From: JBKECP01 sp047974765
GTDB lineage: Bacteria > Pseudomonadota > Gammaproteobacteria > Pseudomonadales > Halieaceae
Length of the DNA stretch: 64,000 nucleotides
Direction of reading: 5' to 3'
Assembly (NCBI GenBank): GCA_047974765.1
Contig: JBKECP010000027.1
Span: 62,001-126,000, forward strand
In this document: in pieces, positions 25,039 through 34,078 of the stretch
Position numbering within the stretch: the stretch's first letter is position 1
Layout: each line of letters begins with the position of its first letter
Translations under genes and position numbers: made by a program
Notes under the pieces: model-generated
Told to the model about the DNA's origin: nothing
What the model saw: only the letters and a program-made list of their open reading frames with translations
The model's database searches: none

Positions 25039-26346
25039 TTAACCCTGTGTCACACACAACCGTTCACAGCCACCCATGTAAGGGCGCAATACCTCAGGTA
25101 CACTGACGCTGCCATCTTCGTGCTGATAGTTTTCCATTACAGCCACCAGCGTGCGACCTACAGCCAGCCCGGAACCGTTGAGTGTATGCAGTAATTCGGG
25201 CTTGTTACTGCCAGGGTTACGCCAGCGCGCCTGCATGCGTCGTGCCTGAAAATCGCCAAAGTGGCTGCAACTGGAAATTTCCCGATAAGTGTTCTGGGCT
25301 GGCAACCAGACTTCCAGATCGTAGGTTTTACGGGCTGAAAAACCCATATCACCCGTGCATAACAGCACTTTGCGATAAGGCAGTTCGAGCGCCTGCAAAA
25401 TAGCTTCGGCGTGGCCTGTCAGCTCTTCCAGGGCCGCCACGGAATCCGTTGGCCGCACCAGCTGTACCAGCTCGACCTTCTCAAACTGGTGCTGGCGAAT
25501 CATACCGCGTGTATCGCGCCCATAACTGCCCGCTTCACTGCGAAAACAGGGACTGTGGCAGACAAAACGCAAGCCGCGCTCACCCAGTTCGGGCGCTTCA
25601 AAGATACGACCGCGCGCCACATTGGTGACCGGTACTTCTGCTGTTGGAATCAGGTAGTAATCCTGATCGAAGCGCAGCCTGAATAAGTCTTCCTCAAACT
25701 TTGGTAGCTGGCCCGTGCCCTGCAGAGCGTCACGATTAACTATGTAGGGTACATAAATTTCACGATAACCATGTTGTTGGGTATGCGTATCAAGCATAAA
25801 CTGAATCAGCGCCCGGTGCAGGCGAGCCAGCGGGCCGTACATCACAGTAAAACGTGAACCGGTGATCTTGCCGGCGGTTTCGGTATCCAGCAGCGTCAGC
25901 GCCTCACCGACATCAACATGGTCTTTCGGCTCAAAGTCAAAATGACGGGGTTCCCCCCAGCGGGCAAGTTCCACATTGTCTTCTTCACTGGCACCGGCAG
26001 GTATTTCATCGGCGGGCACATTGGGCATGCCCAGTAACAAGCTATCCAGCTCACTCTGTACAGACCGGGCCTGCTCAGTCAGTTCATCGAGTTGGTTGGC
26101 AATTTTTTGCAGGCTTTCGTTGACCTGGGCCTTGGCTTCTTCAACAGGTACGCCCTGCCCGACCAGCTGACCAATTTTTTTAGAGGCACTTTTACGTTCA
26201 GCCAGCAGCGCCTGGCTATCCATATCTGCCTGCTTGCGGCGGCCATCCAAAATCTCAAAGGCGGCAACGTCAAAAGTGAACCCACGACGGGCCAAAGCCG
26301 TTGCCACCGCCTGTGGGTCCTGCCTGAGAGCCTTGATATCCAACAT
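25039..26346 (-). CDS. serS: seryl-tRNA synthetase
   Basis: 435 residues from MLDIKALRQDP, the universal start of bacterial SerRS (a longer frame upstream lacks homology). N-terminal coiled-coil arm (about 30-105), then the class II core: motif 2 (FRSEAGSYGRDTRGMIRQHQFEKVE) and motif 3 (GSGLAVGRTLVAVMENYQ). Charges tRNA-Ser, also the precursor for selenocysteine and an input to N-terminal tagging. The gene order crcB-serS-cysG is as I recall it from Pseudomonas. Confidence 0.97.
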   Translation of the reverse strand: MLDIKALRQDPQAVATALARRGFTFDVAAFEILDGRRKQADMDSQALLAERKSASKKIGQLVGQGVPVEEAKAQVNESLQKIANQLDELTEQARSVQSELDSLLLGMPNVPADEIPAGASEEDNVELARWGEPRHFDFEPKDHVDVGEALTLLDTETAGKITGSRFTVMYGPLARLHRALIQFMLDTHTQQHGYREIYVPYIVNRDALQGTGQLPKFEEDLFRLRFDQDYYLIPTAEVPVTNVARGRIFEAPELGERGLRFVCHSPCFRSEAGSYGRDTRGMIRQHQFEKVELVQLVRPTDSVAALEELTGHAEAILQALELPYRKVLLCTGDMGFSARKTYDLEVWLPAQNTYREISSCSHFGDFQARRMQARWRNPGSNKPELLHTLNGSGLAVGRTLVAVMENYQHEDGSVSVPEVLRPYMGGCERLCVTQG

Positions 26347-26443
26347 GAACGATTTCCTGCTTTCCAAATAGGGGTTAATAAATACAATGGCTGTATGCCA
26401 CACCTGTCAATTGTGACCACAACCTTGAATAAACAGGCCGGGA

Positions 26444-26827
26444 TTACAGACCTGCTGTCAATAAGCGGGTCAGTGCAATACCTGCACCCGCTGCCAGCAC
26501 ACAGATAACAGCACTGCTGAGCATATAGCCAAAAGCCGGCAAATAGCTGCCGCGCTCCAACAGGCCGATCATCTCCAGTGAGAAAGTCGAGAAGGTGGTG
26601 AAGGCACCCAGAAAACCCACCATCAATGCGCCACGCCAGTGTGGGTGAATAAGCTGCCGTTCGAGCAGTACAAAGACCACTCCGATCAACAAAGAACCCA
26701 CTATATTGACCAGCAGTGTAGCCAGTGGCCAACGCACCTCCCACAGACTGTGCAGCCAGTTGGAGATGAGATAGCGGCTGAGTGCTCCCGCTGCGCCACC
26801 CATGGCAATAAATACAATGAATTTCAT
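26444..26827 (-). CDS. crcB: fluoride exporter CrcB/Fluc
   Basis: About 127 residues from MKFIVFIAMGG (a start 4 codons earlier is possible). Four membrane helices. Conserved GGAAGALSRY, NIVGSLLIG and GFLGAFTTFSTFSLE, including the Phe/Thr/Ser track of Fluc fluoride channels. It works as an antiparallel dimer, exporting F- from the cytoplasm. It lies 29 bases after rarA and is co-transcribed, so no separate fluoride riboswitch is expected, and I saw none. Confidence 0.93.
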   Translation of the reverse strand: MKFIVFIAMGGAAGALSRYLISNWLHSLWEVRWPLATLLVNIVGSLLIGVVFVLLERQLIHPHWRGALMVGFLGAFTTFSTFSLEMIGLLERGSYLPAFGYMLSSAVICVLAAGAGIALTRLLTAGL

Positions 26828-26856
26828 AACATCAAACAAACATCAAGGGCAGGCAC

Positions 26857-28188
26857 TTAATCGTAGCGGCGTATTGTACTGCTTTTATCAGCCTCGCGCA
26901 GGCTATCAAGCTTTTCGGCGATTCGCTGTTCCAGTCCGCGTGGCACCGGATAATAATAGCGCTGTTCACGCAGCTCAGGCGGAAAGTAGTTTTCACCGGC
27001 AGCGTAGGCGTCGGGTTCATCGTGGGCGTAGCGATAATCCGCACCGTGACCTTCTGTCTTCATCAGGGCGGTGGGAGCATTGCGCAGGTGTAGTGGTACC
27101 TCATAATCAGCACTGTTGGCCACATCAGCACGGGCACACTTGTATGCGGTATAAGCGGCATTGCTCTTGGGCGCACTGGCCACATAAAGAACTGCCTGAG
27201 CCAGCGCCAGCTCACCTTCTGGGCTGCCCAGACGCTCCTGCGTCTGCCAGGCATCCAGACATAGAGATAGCGCCCTCGGATCAGCATTGCCAACCTCTTC
27301 CGATGCCATACGCAATATCCGCCGGGCAATATAGAGCGGATCACATCCCCCATCGAGCATACGACAAAACCAGTACAGTGCTGCATCGGGGGCACTGCCA
27401 CGCACCGCTTTGTGCAGAGCACTGATCTGGTCATAGAAAAGATCGCCACCTTTATCAAAACGGCGCAGGGAGGCCTGGGAGACTTCCGCCAGTGTTTTTG
27501 CTGTAACGGTGCGAATGCCCTGCTCAGTACTATCGGCCTGATCGGCTGCCAACTCCAGCAGATTGAGTGCCCGCCGGGCATCGCCATCAGCCTGGGCGGC
27601 CATGATGTCAAAGCAGCCCTCATCCACACTGACCGGTGGGTCAATAGTACTCAGCGCGTACTTGAGCAAGGTGGTCAGTTCAGATTGTGACAGCGAGCGA
27701 AGTTTATAAACCCGCGCACGGGACAGCAGTGCATTATTAAGCTCAAAGGATGGATTTTCAGTGGTCGCACCAATAAAGATCAGGGTGCCATCTTCAACAT
27801 GGGGCAAAAAGGCATCCTGCTGGGACTTGTTGAAACGATGTACTTCATCAACAAAAAGTACCGTATCGCGGCCACTGGCACGATTCTGCCGGGCCTGGGC
27901 AATGGCTTCGCGGATATCCTTAACACCTGAGAGTACAGCCGATAGTTGCAAAAAATCTGCTTCAGCCGCTTCGGCCATAATACTTGCCAGCGTGGTCTTG
28001 CCGACGCCCGGCGGCCCCCACAGCACCATTGAGTGCAGATGCCCGCGCTCAATGGCCTGTTGCAGCGGTCGGCCATTGGCCAGTAAATGACTCTGGCCAA
28101 CATAGGTGCTCAGCCCTTGTGGCCGCAGCCGTGCTGCCAGGGGTCGGTAGCCTCTGGTGGCTTCCTGTGCGAACAGGTCATTGGTCAT
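26857..28188 (-). CDS. rarA: replication-associated recombination protein RarA (MgsA), AAA+ ATPase
   Basis: 443 residues from MTNDLFAQ. Walker A GPPGVGKTT (58-66), Walker B LFVDEVHRFN, sensor motif GATTENPSFE, then the C-terminal tetramerisation domain (about 290-430; GCDPLYIARRI, GYKYAHDEP-like YRYAHDEPDAY). RarA acts at stalled replication forks with SSB and RecA. Its start overlaps the 3' end of lolA by 11 bases, indicating coupling. Confidence 0.95.
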   Translation of the reverse strand: MTNDLFAQEATRGYRPLAARLRPQGLSTYVGQSHLLANGRPLQQAIERGHLHSMVLWGPPGVGKTTLASIMAEAAEADFLQLSAVLSGVKDIREAIAQARQNRASGRDTVLFVDEVHRFNKSQQDAFLPHVEDGTLIFIGATTENPSFELNNALLSRARVYKLRSLSQSELTTLLKYALSTIDPPVSVDEGCFDIMAAQADGDARRALNLLELAADQADSTEQGIRTVTAKTLAEVSQASLRRFDKGGDLFYDQISALHKAVRGSAPDAALYWFCRMLDGGCDPLYIARRILRMASEEVGNADPRALSLCLDAWQTQERLGSPEGELALAQAVLYVASAPKSNAAYTAYKCARADVANSADYEVPLHLRNAPTALMKTEGHGADYRYAHDEPDAYAAGENYFPPELREQRYYYPVPRGLEQRIAEKLDSLREADKSSTIRRYD

Positions 28189-28798
28189 GGTAGAACAGAT
28201 CAGCACCTGCCGGTGGCGAGAAACTGAAGTCCTCTGGCGCAAGAGACGTGTTGTGTTTTACATCAAAAAAATGCACTTCAATGCTCTGCCCCAGGCTGTC
28301 AACAATATTCATGCCATCAATTGTATCCCCCTTGAAACGCAGTACCAGCGAACGAAAGCCCGCCGCTTTATCCAGCGGCTTCAATTGAAAACGTTCTCCT
28401 TTGTTATCAATGGTGTCAATCCGGTAATCGGCCCGAATAGCAGCTTCATCGCCACCCAGTACCTGCAGGGGACTCACGCCATCAGCTTCGGCAGTACTGC
28501 GCCGGGTGACAGTTTCCAGATCGCGGTCGTACTGCCAGAGATACTCAGGCGTGGCCAGGATCAACTGACTGTCAGGTGAGGTGATATCCCAGGCAAAATA
28601 GCCGGGGCGCAGCAGACGAAAATGGCCGGAACTGAGCAGCACCCGATCACTGCCCTGCACCGTTTGAGTCTGTTCAAAGCGTCCGCTCAGTGTTTTGACC
28701 GGAGCCAGTTTTTGCAACAGCTCATCCGTAGCGTCAGCCCGTGTGTGTAACGGCATTAATGTCAGCGTGAGCCATACAGCTGTCAAAAAATGGCGCAT
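28178..28798 (-). CDS. lolA: outer-membrane lipoprotein carrier LolA
   Basis: 206 residues with a signal peptide (MRHFLTAVWLTLTLMPLHTRA). LolA pattern: LSGRFEQTQ, GHFRLLRPGYFAWDIT, YLWQYDRDLETVT, and L..LVLRFKGDTIDGMNIVD. It is the periplasmic chaperone that carries lipoproteins from LolCDE to LolB. This matters here because the PQQ dehydrogenase looks like a lipoprotein. It lies 11 bases after ftsK. Confidence 0.95.
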   Translation of the reverse strand: MRHFLTAVWLTLTLMPLHTRADATDELLQKLAPVKTLSGRFEQTQTVQGSDRVLLSSGHFRLLRPGYFAWDITSPDSQLILATPEYLWQYDRDLETVTRRSTAEADGVSPLQVLGGDEAAIRADYRIDTIDNKGERFQLKPLDKAAGFRSLVLRFKGDTIDGMNIVDSLGQSIEVHFFDVKHNTSLAPEDFSFSPPAGADLFYHDQ

Positions 28799-28809
28799 CG
28801 GGGAACTCC

Positions 28810-31128
28810 TTACTCTGGTGGTGGTGGCGCCAGCACTTCGCGCTGGCCGTTGCTGCCCATTTCTGATACCACACCGGCCATTTCCATTGACTCAATCAGG
28901 CGAGCCGCCCGGTTGTAACCGATGCGTAACTTGCGCTGTACGGAAGAAATGGAGGCGCGACGACTTTGGGTAACATAGTGTACGGCTTCATCGTAGAGGC
29001 TGTCTTCTTCCTCTCCCTCTCCAGCCGTACCGGCCTGTTGCAGCTCGCTGGCCGTGACCGGCGTATTACCACCTTCATCCAGCAAGCCGTCGATATAGGC
29101 CGGTTCACCCCGACGCTGCCAGTCAGCAACAACGCGGTGTACTTCCTCGTCAGATACAAAAGCACCGTGAACCCGGTTGGGCAGGCCCGAGCCCGGTGGC
29201 AGATACAGCATATCGCCGTGGCCGAGTAACTGCTCGGCACCACCCTGGTCAAGAATGGTGCGCGAATCCACTTTTGATGAGACCTGAAAAGCAATCCGTG
29301 TAGGTACATTGGCCTTGATCAAACCGGTAATAACATCCACCGATGGACGCTGAGTGGCCAGAATCAGGTGAATACCCGCTGCCCGTGCCTTCTGGGCGAT
29401 ACGGGCAATCAGTTCTTCCACTTTTTTGCCGACAATCATCATCATGTCGGCAAACTCATCAATCACCACCACAATAGCCGGTAGAGCCTCCAGGGAGGGA
29501 GGGGTTTGCTCTTCGTCAGTCTCGGCAAAAATCGGGTCCGGCGTCCACAGGGGATCAGGTATCGATGTACCCTGTTTGTCAGCATCGGCAATTTTGCGGT
29601 TATAACCCGCCAGATTACGCACTCCCAGCGAAGCCATCAGCTTGTAACGACGCTCCATCTCGGCAACACACCAGCGCAAGCCATTGGCGGCATCTTTCAT
29701 ATCCGTAATAACTGGCGTGAGCAGATGTGGAATACCATCGTAAACTGACAGTTCCAGCATCTTTGGGTCCACCAGCATCAACCGCACGTCTGCCGGTGTG
29801 GATTTGTATAACAGGCTGATCAGCATGGCATTGACGCCTACCGACTTACCCGAACCGGTGGTACCAGCCACCAGTAGATGGGGCATCTTGGCCAGATCAG
29901 CCACCACTGGCTCACCGGAAATATCATGGCCCAGGGCCAGGCTCAGGGGTGAGCGACTCTGATCAAAAGCACGCGAAGACAACACCTCTCTGAAGTTGAC
30001 AATTTCACGGTCTTCATTTGGTATTTCAATACCCACCACTGACTTGCCCGGAATCACCTCCACAACCCGCACACTAATCACCGCCAGTGAACGGGCCAGA
30101 TCTTTGGCCAGATTGGAAATACGCGATACCTTAGTGCCGGGAGCCGGTTGAATTTCAAAGCGGGTAATCACCGGACCGGGATAAACGGCCACGACCTCAG
30201 CCTTGATATTGAAATCAGCCAGTTTCAGCTCCAGCAGGCGCGATAGCGCTTCCAGCGCCTCTGGTGAATACCCTTTGTCCGGATCGTGAGTGGCGGCATC
30301 GAGCAAGTCCAGATGCGGCACCTCACCACTTACCGGCACATCAAATAGAAGCTGCTGCTTTTCCTTTTCCACCCGCTCGCTGGGCGCTGGCCTGGCCTTG
30401 ACAGGTTTGATCTTGGGCGGCTTGCGTTTGCGGGTCTGTTCAACATGCTCGTCAATTTGCTGCTTGCGCAGCTCCAGTGCCTTTTCACGCTGACGGCGAT
30501 CGCGGATACGGTCTATTGTACTTAAGCTCCACTCCCGGGCACGGCGGCCAGCTTCGATCGTCCAGGCGCCGAGCTTTTCCATCAGACGCAGCCAGCTCAG
30601 ATCGGTAAAAATGGTCATTCCAAACAAAAATACAGATAGCAGAATCAGGCGACTGCCCACCTGGCTGAAGGCGTGGGTGGAGGCATCACCGATGGCCTGA
30701 CCAAGAATACCACCGGCACCCTGTGGCAGGCCGGAGTGGCCCGAATCATTCATTGCCGCCAATGCCGTACCGGCAATCATCACCAGCACCAGACCCAGGG
30801 AGCGAATACCCAGCGTCATCCAGTCAAAGGGGCCGCCCTTGTGGCGCTCCAACAAAATAATGACAGCCCGATAGGCCAATAGCAGCGGGAACAGGAAAGC
30901 GGCATAGCCAACCAGCGAAAAAAACACATCTGACAGCCAGGCACCGGTGGGACCACCGGCATTGATAATTTTGCCGCCACTGCCAGTGGCTGACCAGCCG
31001 GGATCCTGGGTGCTATAAGTTGCCAGCGCCAGTACCAGGTAGGCACACATTGCGGTCACGCCTATAAAAGCACCCTCGCGCAAACGGGGGCCAAGAAAGC
31101 TTTGTGGAGTGCTGATGGTCTCTGACAC
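28810..31128 (-). CDS. ftsK: DNA translocase FtsK
   Basis: 772 residues. Four N-terminal membrane helices (about 20-190) anchor it at the septum; a short basic linker (about 190-290) follows, then the RecA-like motor with Walker A AGTTGSGKS (about 415-425) and Walker B VVIDEFADMM, and the winged-helix gamma domain at the end (SISSVQRKLRIGYNRAARLIE) that reads KOPS. It pumps chromosome termini apart and activates XerCD at dif. The linker is short compared with E. coli (1329 residues total) but normal for Pseudomonas-like FtsK. First gene of its operon, divergent from trxB. Confidence 0.97.
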   Translation of the reverse strand: MSETISTPQSFLGPRLREGAFIGVTAMCAYLVLALATYSTQDPGWSATGSGGKIINAGGPTGAWLSDVFFSLVGYAAFLFPLLLAYRAVIILLERHKGGPFDWMTLGIRSLGLVLVMIAGTALAAMNDSGHSGLPQGAGGILGQAIGDASTHAFSQVGSRLILLSVFLFGMTIFTDLSWLRLMEKLGAWTIEAGRRAREWSLSTIDRIRDRRQREKALELRKQQIDEHVEQTRKRKPPKIKPVKARPAPSERVEKEKQQLLFDVPVSGEVPHLDLLDAATHDPDKGYSPEALEALSRLLELKLADFNIKAEVVAVYPGPVITRFEIQPAPGTKVSRISNLAKDLARSLAVISVRVVEVIPGKSVVGIEIPNEDREIVNFREVLSSRAFDQSRSPLSLALGHDISGEPVVADLAKMPHLLVAGTTGSGKSVGVNAMLISLLYKSTPADVRLMLVDPKMLELSVYDGIPHLLTPVITDMKDAANGLRWCVAEMERRYKLMASLGVRNLAGYNRKIADADKQGTSIPDPLWTPDPIFAETDEEQTPPSLEALPAIVVVIDEFADMMMIVGKKVEELIARIAQKARAAGIHLILATQRPSVDVITGLIKANVPTRIAFQVSSKVDSRTILDQGGAEQLLGHGDMLYLPPGSGLPNRVHGAFVSDEEVHRVVADWQRRGEPAYIDGLLDEGGNTPVTASELQQAGTAGEGEEEDSLYDEAVHYVTQSRRASISSVQRKLRIGYNRAARLIESMEMAGVVSEMGSNGQREVLAPPPPE

Positions 31129-31287
31129 GCTAATGGGTTCCCGAATAATTTGCCGTATTTTGCCAGTTTTTGATGATTTTCAAAAGGTTATAGCTCACAT
31201 CTCGAAATAATCTGGCCTTTGTTGGCCCACGGCCTTTAAATTACCATAATCTGCCCCCATGTCGGGGACACAGTGGCTGTCAAACGC

Positions 31288-31319
31288 GGTCAAAAACACA
31301 TATTGCGCCTTCATATAAT
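31288..31319 (+). promoter_or_regulatory. probable trxB promoter
   Basis: A perfect -10 box TATAAT (31314-31319) with only a weak -35. Transcription would start near 31326 and give a leader of about 24 bases to the ATG at 31350, which supports that start over the ATG at 31320. Confidence 0.4.
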
Positions 31320-31349
31320 ATGGCGCCCAAACAGCGAGAAGCAGATTTT

Positions 31350-32306
31350 ATGAGCGATGTGCAACACCACTCCCTGATTATTCTCGGTTCCGGCCCCGCC
31401 GGTTACACGGCAGCAGTCTATGCCGCCAGAGCCAATCTTGAGCCTGTGGTTATCACTGGCATTCAACAGGGCGGGCAATTGACAACCACCACCGAAGTCG
31501 AAAACTGGCCCGGTGGCGAGCCTGAGCTACAGGGGCCAGCGCTGATGCAACAGATGCAGGCACACGCTGAACGCTTCGAGACGAAGATTGTATTTGATCA
31601 TATCGAAAAGGTTGACCTGTCCGTTCGCCCTCTGCGCCTGTCCGGTTCCGCTGAATACAGCTGTGACGCCCTGATTGTAGCCACCGGTGCCTCAGCTCAA
31701 TACCTTGGCCTGCCCAGTGAAGAAGCCTTTATGGGCAAAGGTGTCAGCGCCTGCGCTACCTGTGACGGATTTTTTTATCGCCAGCGCAAAGTCGCCGTTA
31801 TTGGAGGCGGTAATACCGCTGTCGAGGAAGCGCTCTACCTGTCTAATATTGCCGAGGAGGTCATTCTGGTACACCGGCGGGACGCCCTGCGCTCGGAAAA
31901 GGTTTTGCAGGATCGTCTGTTTGCCCGCGAAAAAGAAGGCAAAGTGCGTATTTTATGGGATCACACACTCGATGAGGTACTCGGTGATGACGGTGGTGTT
32001 ACCGGTATGCGGGTGCGTTCTGTCAAAGACGGCAGTACCACAGATATCGAACTGGCGGGTGTATTTGTAGCCATCGGTCATAAACCCAATACAGATATTT
32101 TCGCCGGTCAGCTGGCAATGAAAGATGGCTATATTACTATTCGCAGTGGCCTGGAAGGCAATGCTACGGCAACCAGCGTCGAGGGTGTGTTTGCCGCTGG
32201 TGATGTCGGCGACCATATTTACCGGCAGGCGGTAACCTCGGCCGGTTTTGGCTGTATGGCGGCGCTCGATGCTGAAAAATATCTGGATAATCTGCACAGC
32301 CGATGA
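31350..32306 (+). CDS. trxB: thioredoxin reductase
   Basis: 318 residues from MSDVQHHSL. FAD motif GSGPAGYTAAVYAARA, redox-active C135-AT-C138 (CATCDG), NADPH motif GGGNTAVEEALYLSN, and the FAD-closing GVFAAGDVGD near the C-terminus. It reduces thioredoxin with NADPH. It heads the trxB-aat-bpt operon; its stop overlaps the aat start (ATGA). Confidence 0.97.
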   Translation: MSDVQHHSLIILGSGPAGYTAAVYAARANLEPVVITGIQQGGQLTTTTEVENWPGGEPELQGPALMQQMQAHAERFETKIVFDHIEKVDLSVRPLRLSGSAEYSCDALIVATGASAQYLGLPSEEAFMGKGVSACATCDGFFYRQRKVAVIGGGNTAVEEALYLSNIAEEVILVHRRDALRSEKVLQDRLFAREKEGKVRILWDHTLDEVLGDDGGVTGMRVRSVKDGSTTDIELAGVFVAIGHKPNTDIFAGQLAMKDGYITIRSGLEGNATATSVEGVFAAGDVGDHIYRQAVTSAGFGCMAALDAEKYLDNLHSR

Positions 32307-33016
32307 ACCAGCTGAGGTACCTTGAAGGTGAGGAGGATTTTCCACCCACTTGTGAGGCACTGGATGATCCCAATGGCCTGCTGGCAATCGGGGGCGATCT
32401 CAGCCCTTCCCGCCTGTTACAGGCCTACCGGCAGGGTATCTTTCCCTGGTATAACGAATATCAACCGATATTGTGGTGGTCGCCTGAACCTCGCTCGGTA
32501 CTGCTGCCTGATGAGCTGCATATTTCCCGCTCCCTGCGCAAAACACTGCGCAAAAATCACTTTTATCTGGGTGCCGACACCGCCTTTGCCGACGTAATGA
32601 ACGCCTGCGCCGAGTTGCGCCCTCACCAGGAAGGCACCTGGATATCTGCTGACATGACACGCGCCTACGGTAAATTATTCCATCTGGGGCACGCTCATTC
32701 GATTGAAGTACGATCCGGCAAGGGTGAATTAGTGGGTGGACTCTATGGAGTGAGTATCGGTGGTGCATTCTTTGGTGAATCCATGTTTAGCCGTACTAAC
32801 GACGCCTCCAAGGTAGCCCTGGTGGCTTTGGTCTGGCTCGCCAGACAAAGAGGCATTGGCCTGATTGACTGCCAGATAGAAAGTGAACACCTGAATTCGA
32901 TGGGTGCGCGCAACCTGTCGCGGCTGGACTTTGAAAACAGGCTTGCCCAAACTGTTCATCTCGGTACCGGACCACTCAACTGGCACCTTCCTGCCACCTG
33001 TGGAGACCTGCTTTGA
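32303..33016 (+). CDS. aat: leucyl/phenylalanyl-tRNA--protein transferase
   Basis: 237 residues. Conserved FPPT, GLLAIGGDLSP, AYRQGIFPWY, WWSPEPRSVL, and GLYGVSIGGAFFGESMFS. It adds Leu or Phe from aminoacyl-tRNA to proteins beginning with Arg or Lys, making an N-degron that ClpS recognises. It is followed by the second transferase with a 4-base overlap (TTGA), and ClpS/ClpA lie 1-3 kb away. Confidence 0.96.
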   Translation: MNQLRYLEGEEDFPPTCEALDDPNGLLAIGGDLSPSRLLQAYRQGIFPWYNEYQPILWWSPEPRSVLLPDELHISRSLRKTLRKNHFYLGADTAFADVMNACAELRPHQEGTWISADMTRAYGKLFHLGHAHSIEVRSGKGELVGGLYGVSIGGAFFGESMFSRTNDASKVALVALVWLARQRGIGLIDCQIESEHLNSMGARNLSRLDFENRLAQTVHLGTGPLNWHLPATCGDLL

Positions 33017-33765
33017 CGTCATCACTGAGGGAACTGAGGGTGTACACCACTCACCCGCACAGTTGCAGCTATCTTGAGGATCAGGAGGCAACCACTCTTT
33101 TTGTTGATCCACATCAGGAAATTGACAGCAAACTCTACAGCAGCCTGTCAGCACTGGGGTTTCGTCGCAGCGGCAGTTATGTCTACCGCCCCCATTGCAG
33201 CACCTGCCATGCCTGTATTCCAGCCCGCGTACCGGTGCAGACCTTCAAACCCAATCGCAGTCAGCGCCGTACGCTCAAGCGCAACAGGGATCTGCATGTA
33301 GTAGCTACTGCCAATATTTGCGACGATGCTGCTTATGAACTCTATCGGCGTTACATTGAGGCCCGTCACGCCGATGGCGATATGTATCCGCCGGACAAAG
33401 AGCAGTACAAAGCCTTTCTCAACGATGCCTGGGACTGTACGCGCTACTATCGCTTCTATCACGACCAGCAGCTGCTGGCGATCAGTGTTGTGGATGTAAT
33501 GCTGGATGGCCTGTCAGCCATTTACACATTTTTTGAACCCGAAGCAGATGAGCGCAGCCTCGGCAAGTTTGCTGTTTTGTGGCAGATTGAACAAACCCGC
33601 ACGATGAATTTGCCCTATCTCTATCTCGGCTACTGGATCAACAACTGCCGAAAAATGGCCTACAAGGCCAATTTCCAGCCACTGCAACTGTTCATCAAAC
33701 ACAGCTGGCACAATAACGATGTCATTGCGAGCGATCAACAGGACATACTCTTAATAGCAGATTGA
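33013..33765 (+). CDS. bpt: aspartate/glutamate leucyltransferase (Bpt; ATE1-like fold)
   Basis: 250 residues. Starts at TTG in a TTGA overlap with aat. The N-terminal block has the CSYLEDQEA and CSTCHACIPARVPV cysteine motifs, followed by the GNAT-like C-terminal half (ADGDMYPPDKEQYKAFL, YTFFEP, YLYLGYWI, MAYKANFQP). In bacteria these proteins transfer Leu to N-terminal Asp and Glu. Often annotated ate; Bpt is more precise for this class. Confidence 0.93.
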   Translation: MTSSLRELRVYTTHPHSCSYLEDQEATTLFVDPHQEIDSKLYSSLSALGFRRSGSYVYRPHCSTCHACIPARVPVQTFKPNRSQRRTLKRNRDLHVVATANICDDAAYELYRRYIEARHADGDMYPPDKEQYKAFLNDAWDCTRYYRFYHDQQLLAISVVDVMLDGLSAIYTFFEPEADERSLGKFAVLWQIEQTRTMNLPYLYLGYWINNCRKMAYKANFQPLQLFIKHSWHNNDVIASDQQDILLIAD

Positions 33766-33830
33766 TATGGCGCCTGCGGGCACTTTAGGGCAAAATGCGC
33801 CCCTGCTTTTTACTGAGGACCTGCCAGGGC

Positions 33831-34049
33831 ATGGCCAAAGAAGACCAAATTGAAATGGAAGGCGAGGTAATTGATACTCTGCCCAATACCACTTTTCGGG
33901 TGCAGCTGGAAAACGGACATATTGTTACCGCTCATATTTCCGGCAAGATGCGTAAAAACTACATCCGTATTTTAACCGGTGACAAAGTGCGTGTTGAACT
34001 AACACCCTACGATCTGAGCAAAGGCCGCATTACCTACCGGGAGCGTTAA
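33831..34049 (+). CDS. infA: translation initiation factor IF-1
   Basis: 72 residues from MAKEDQIEMEG. A single OB (S1-like) domain; sequence such as NTTFRVQLENGH, GKMRKNYIRIL and GDKVRVELTPYDLSKGRI is nearly invariant in the family. It occupies the ribosomal A site during initiation. It comes after the N-degron transferases as in related genomes and is convergent with clpA. Confidence 0.97.
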   Translation: MAKEDQIEMEGEVIDTLPNTTFRVQLENGHIVTAHISGKMRKNYIRILTGDKVRVELTPYDLSKGRITYRER

Positions 34050-34077
34050 TTATTCGCTCCCGCCAGGTTTTGCGGGC
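34038..34077. terminator. convergent terminator between infA and clpA
   Basis: CGGGAGCG and CGCTCCCG (8 base pairs) enclose a loop containing the infA stop codon; a second small hairpin, CCCGC with GCGGG around CAGGTTTT, follows at once. Together they fill the 29-base gap and can serve both strands. Confidence 0.7.
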
Positions 34078-34078
34078 A

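Noticed and set aside
26300..26450. Fluoride riboswitch near crcB
   Set aside because: crcB is internal to an operon with short spacers; no conserved riboswitch pattern was recognised.
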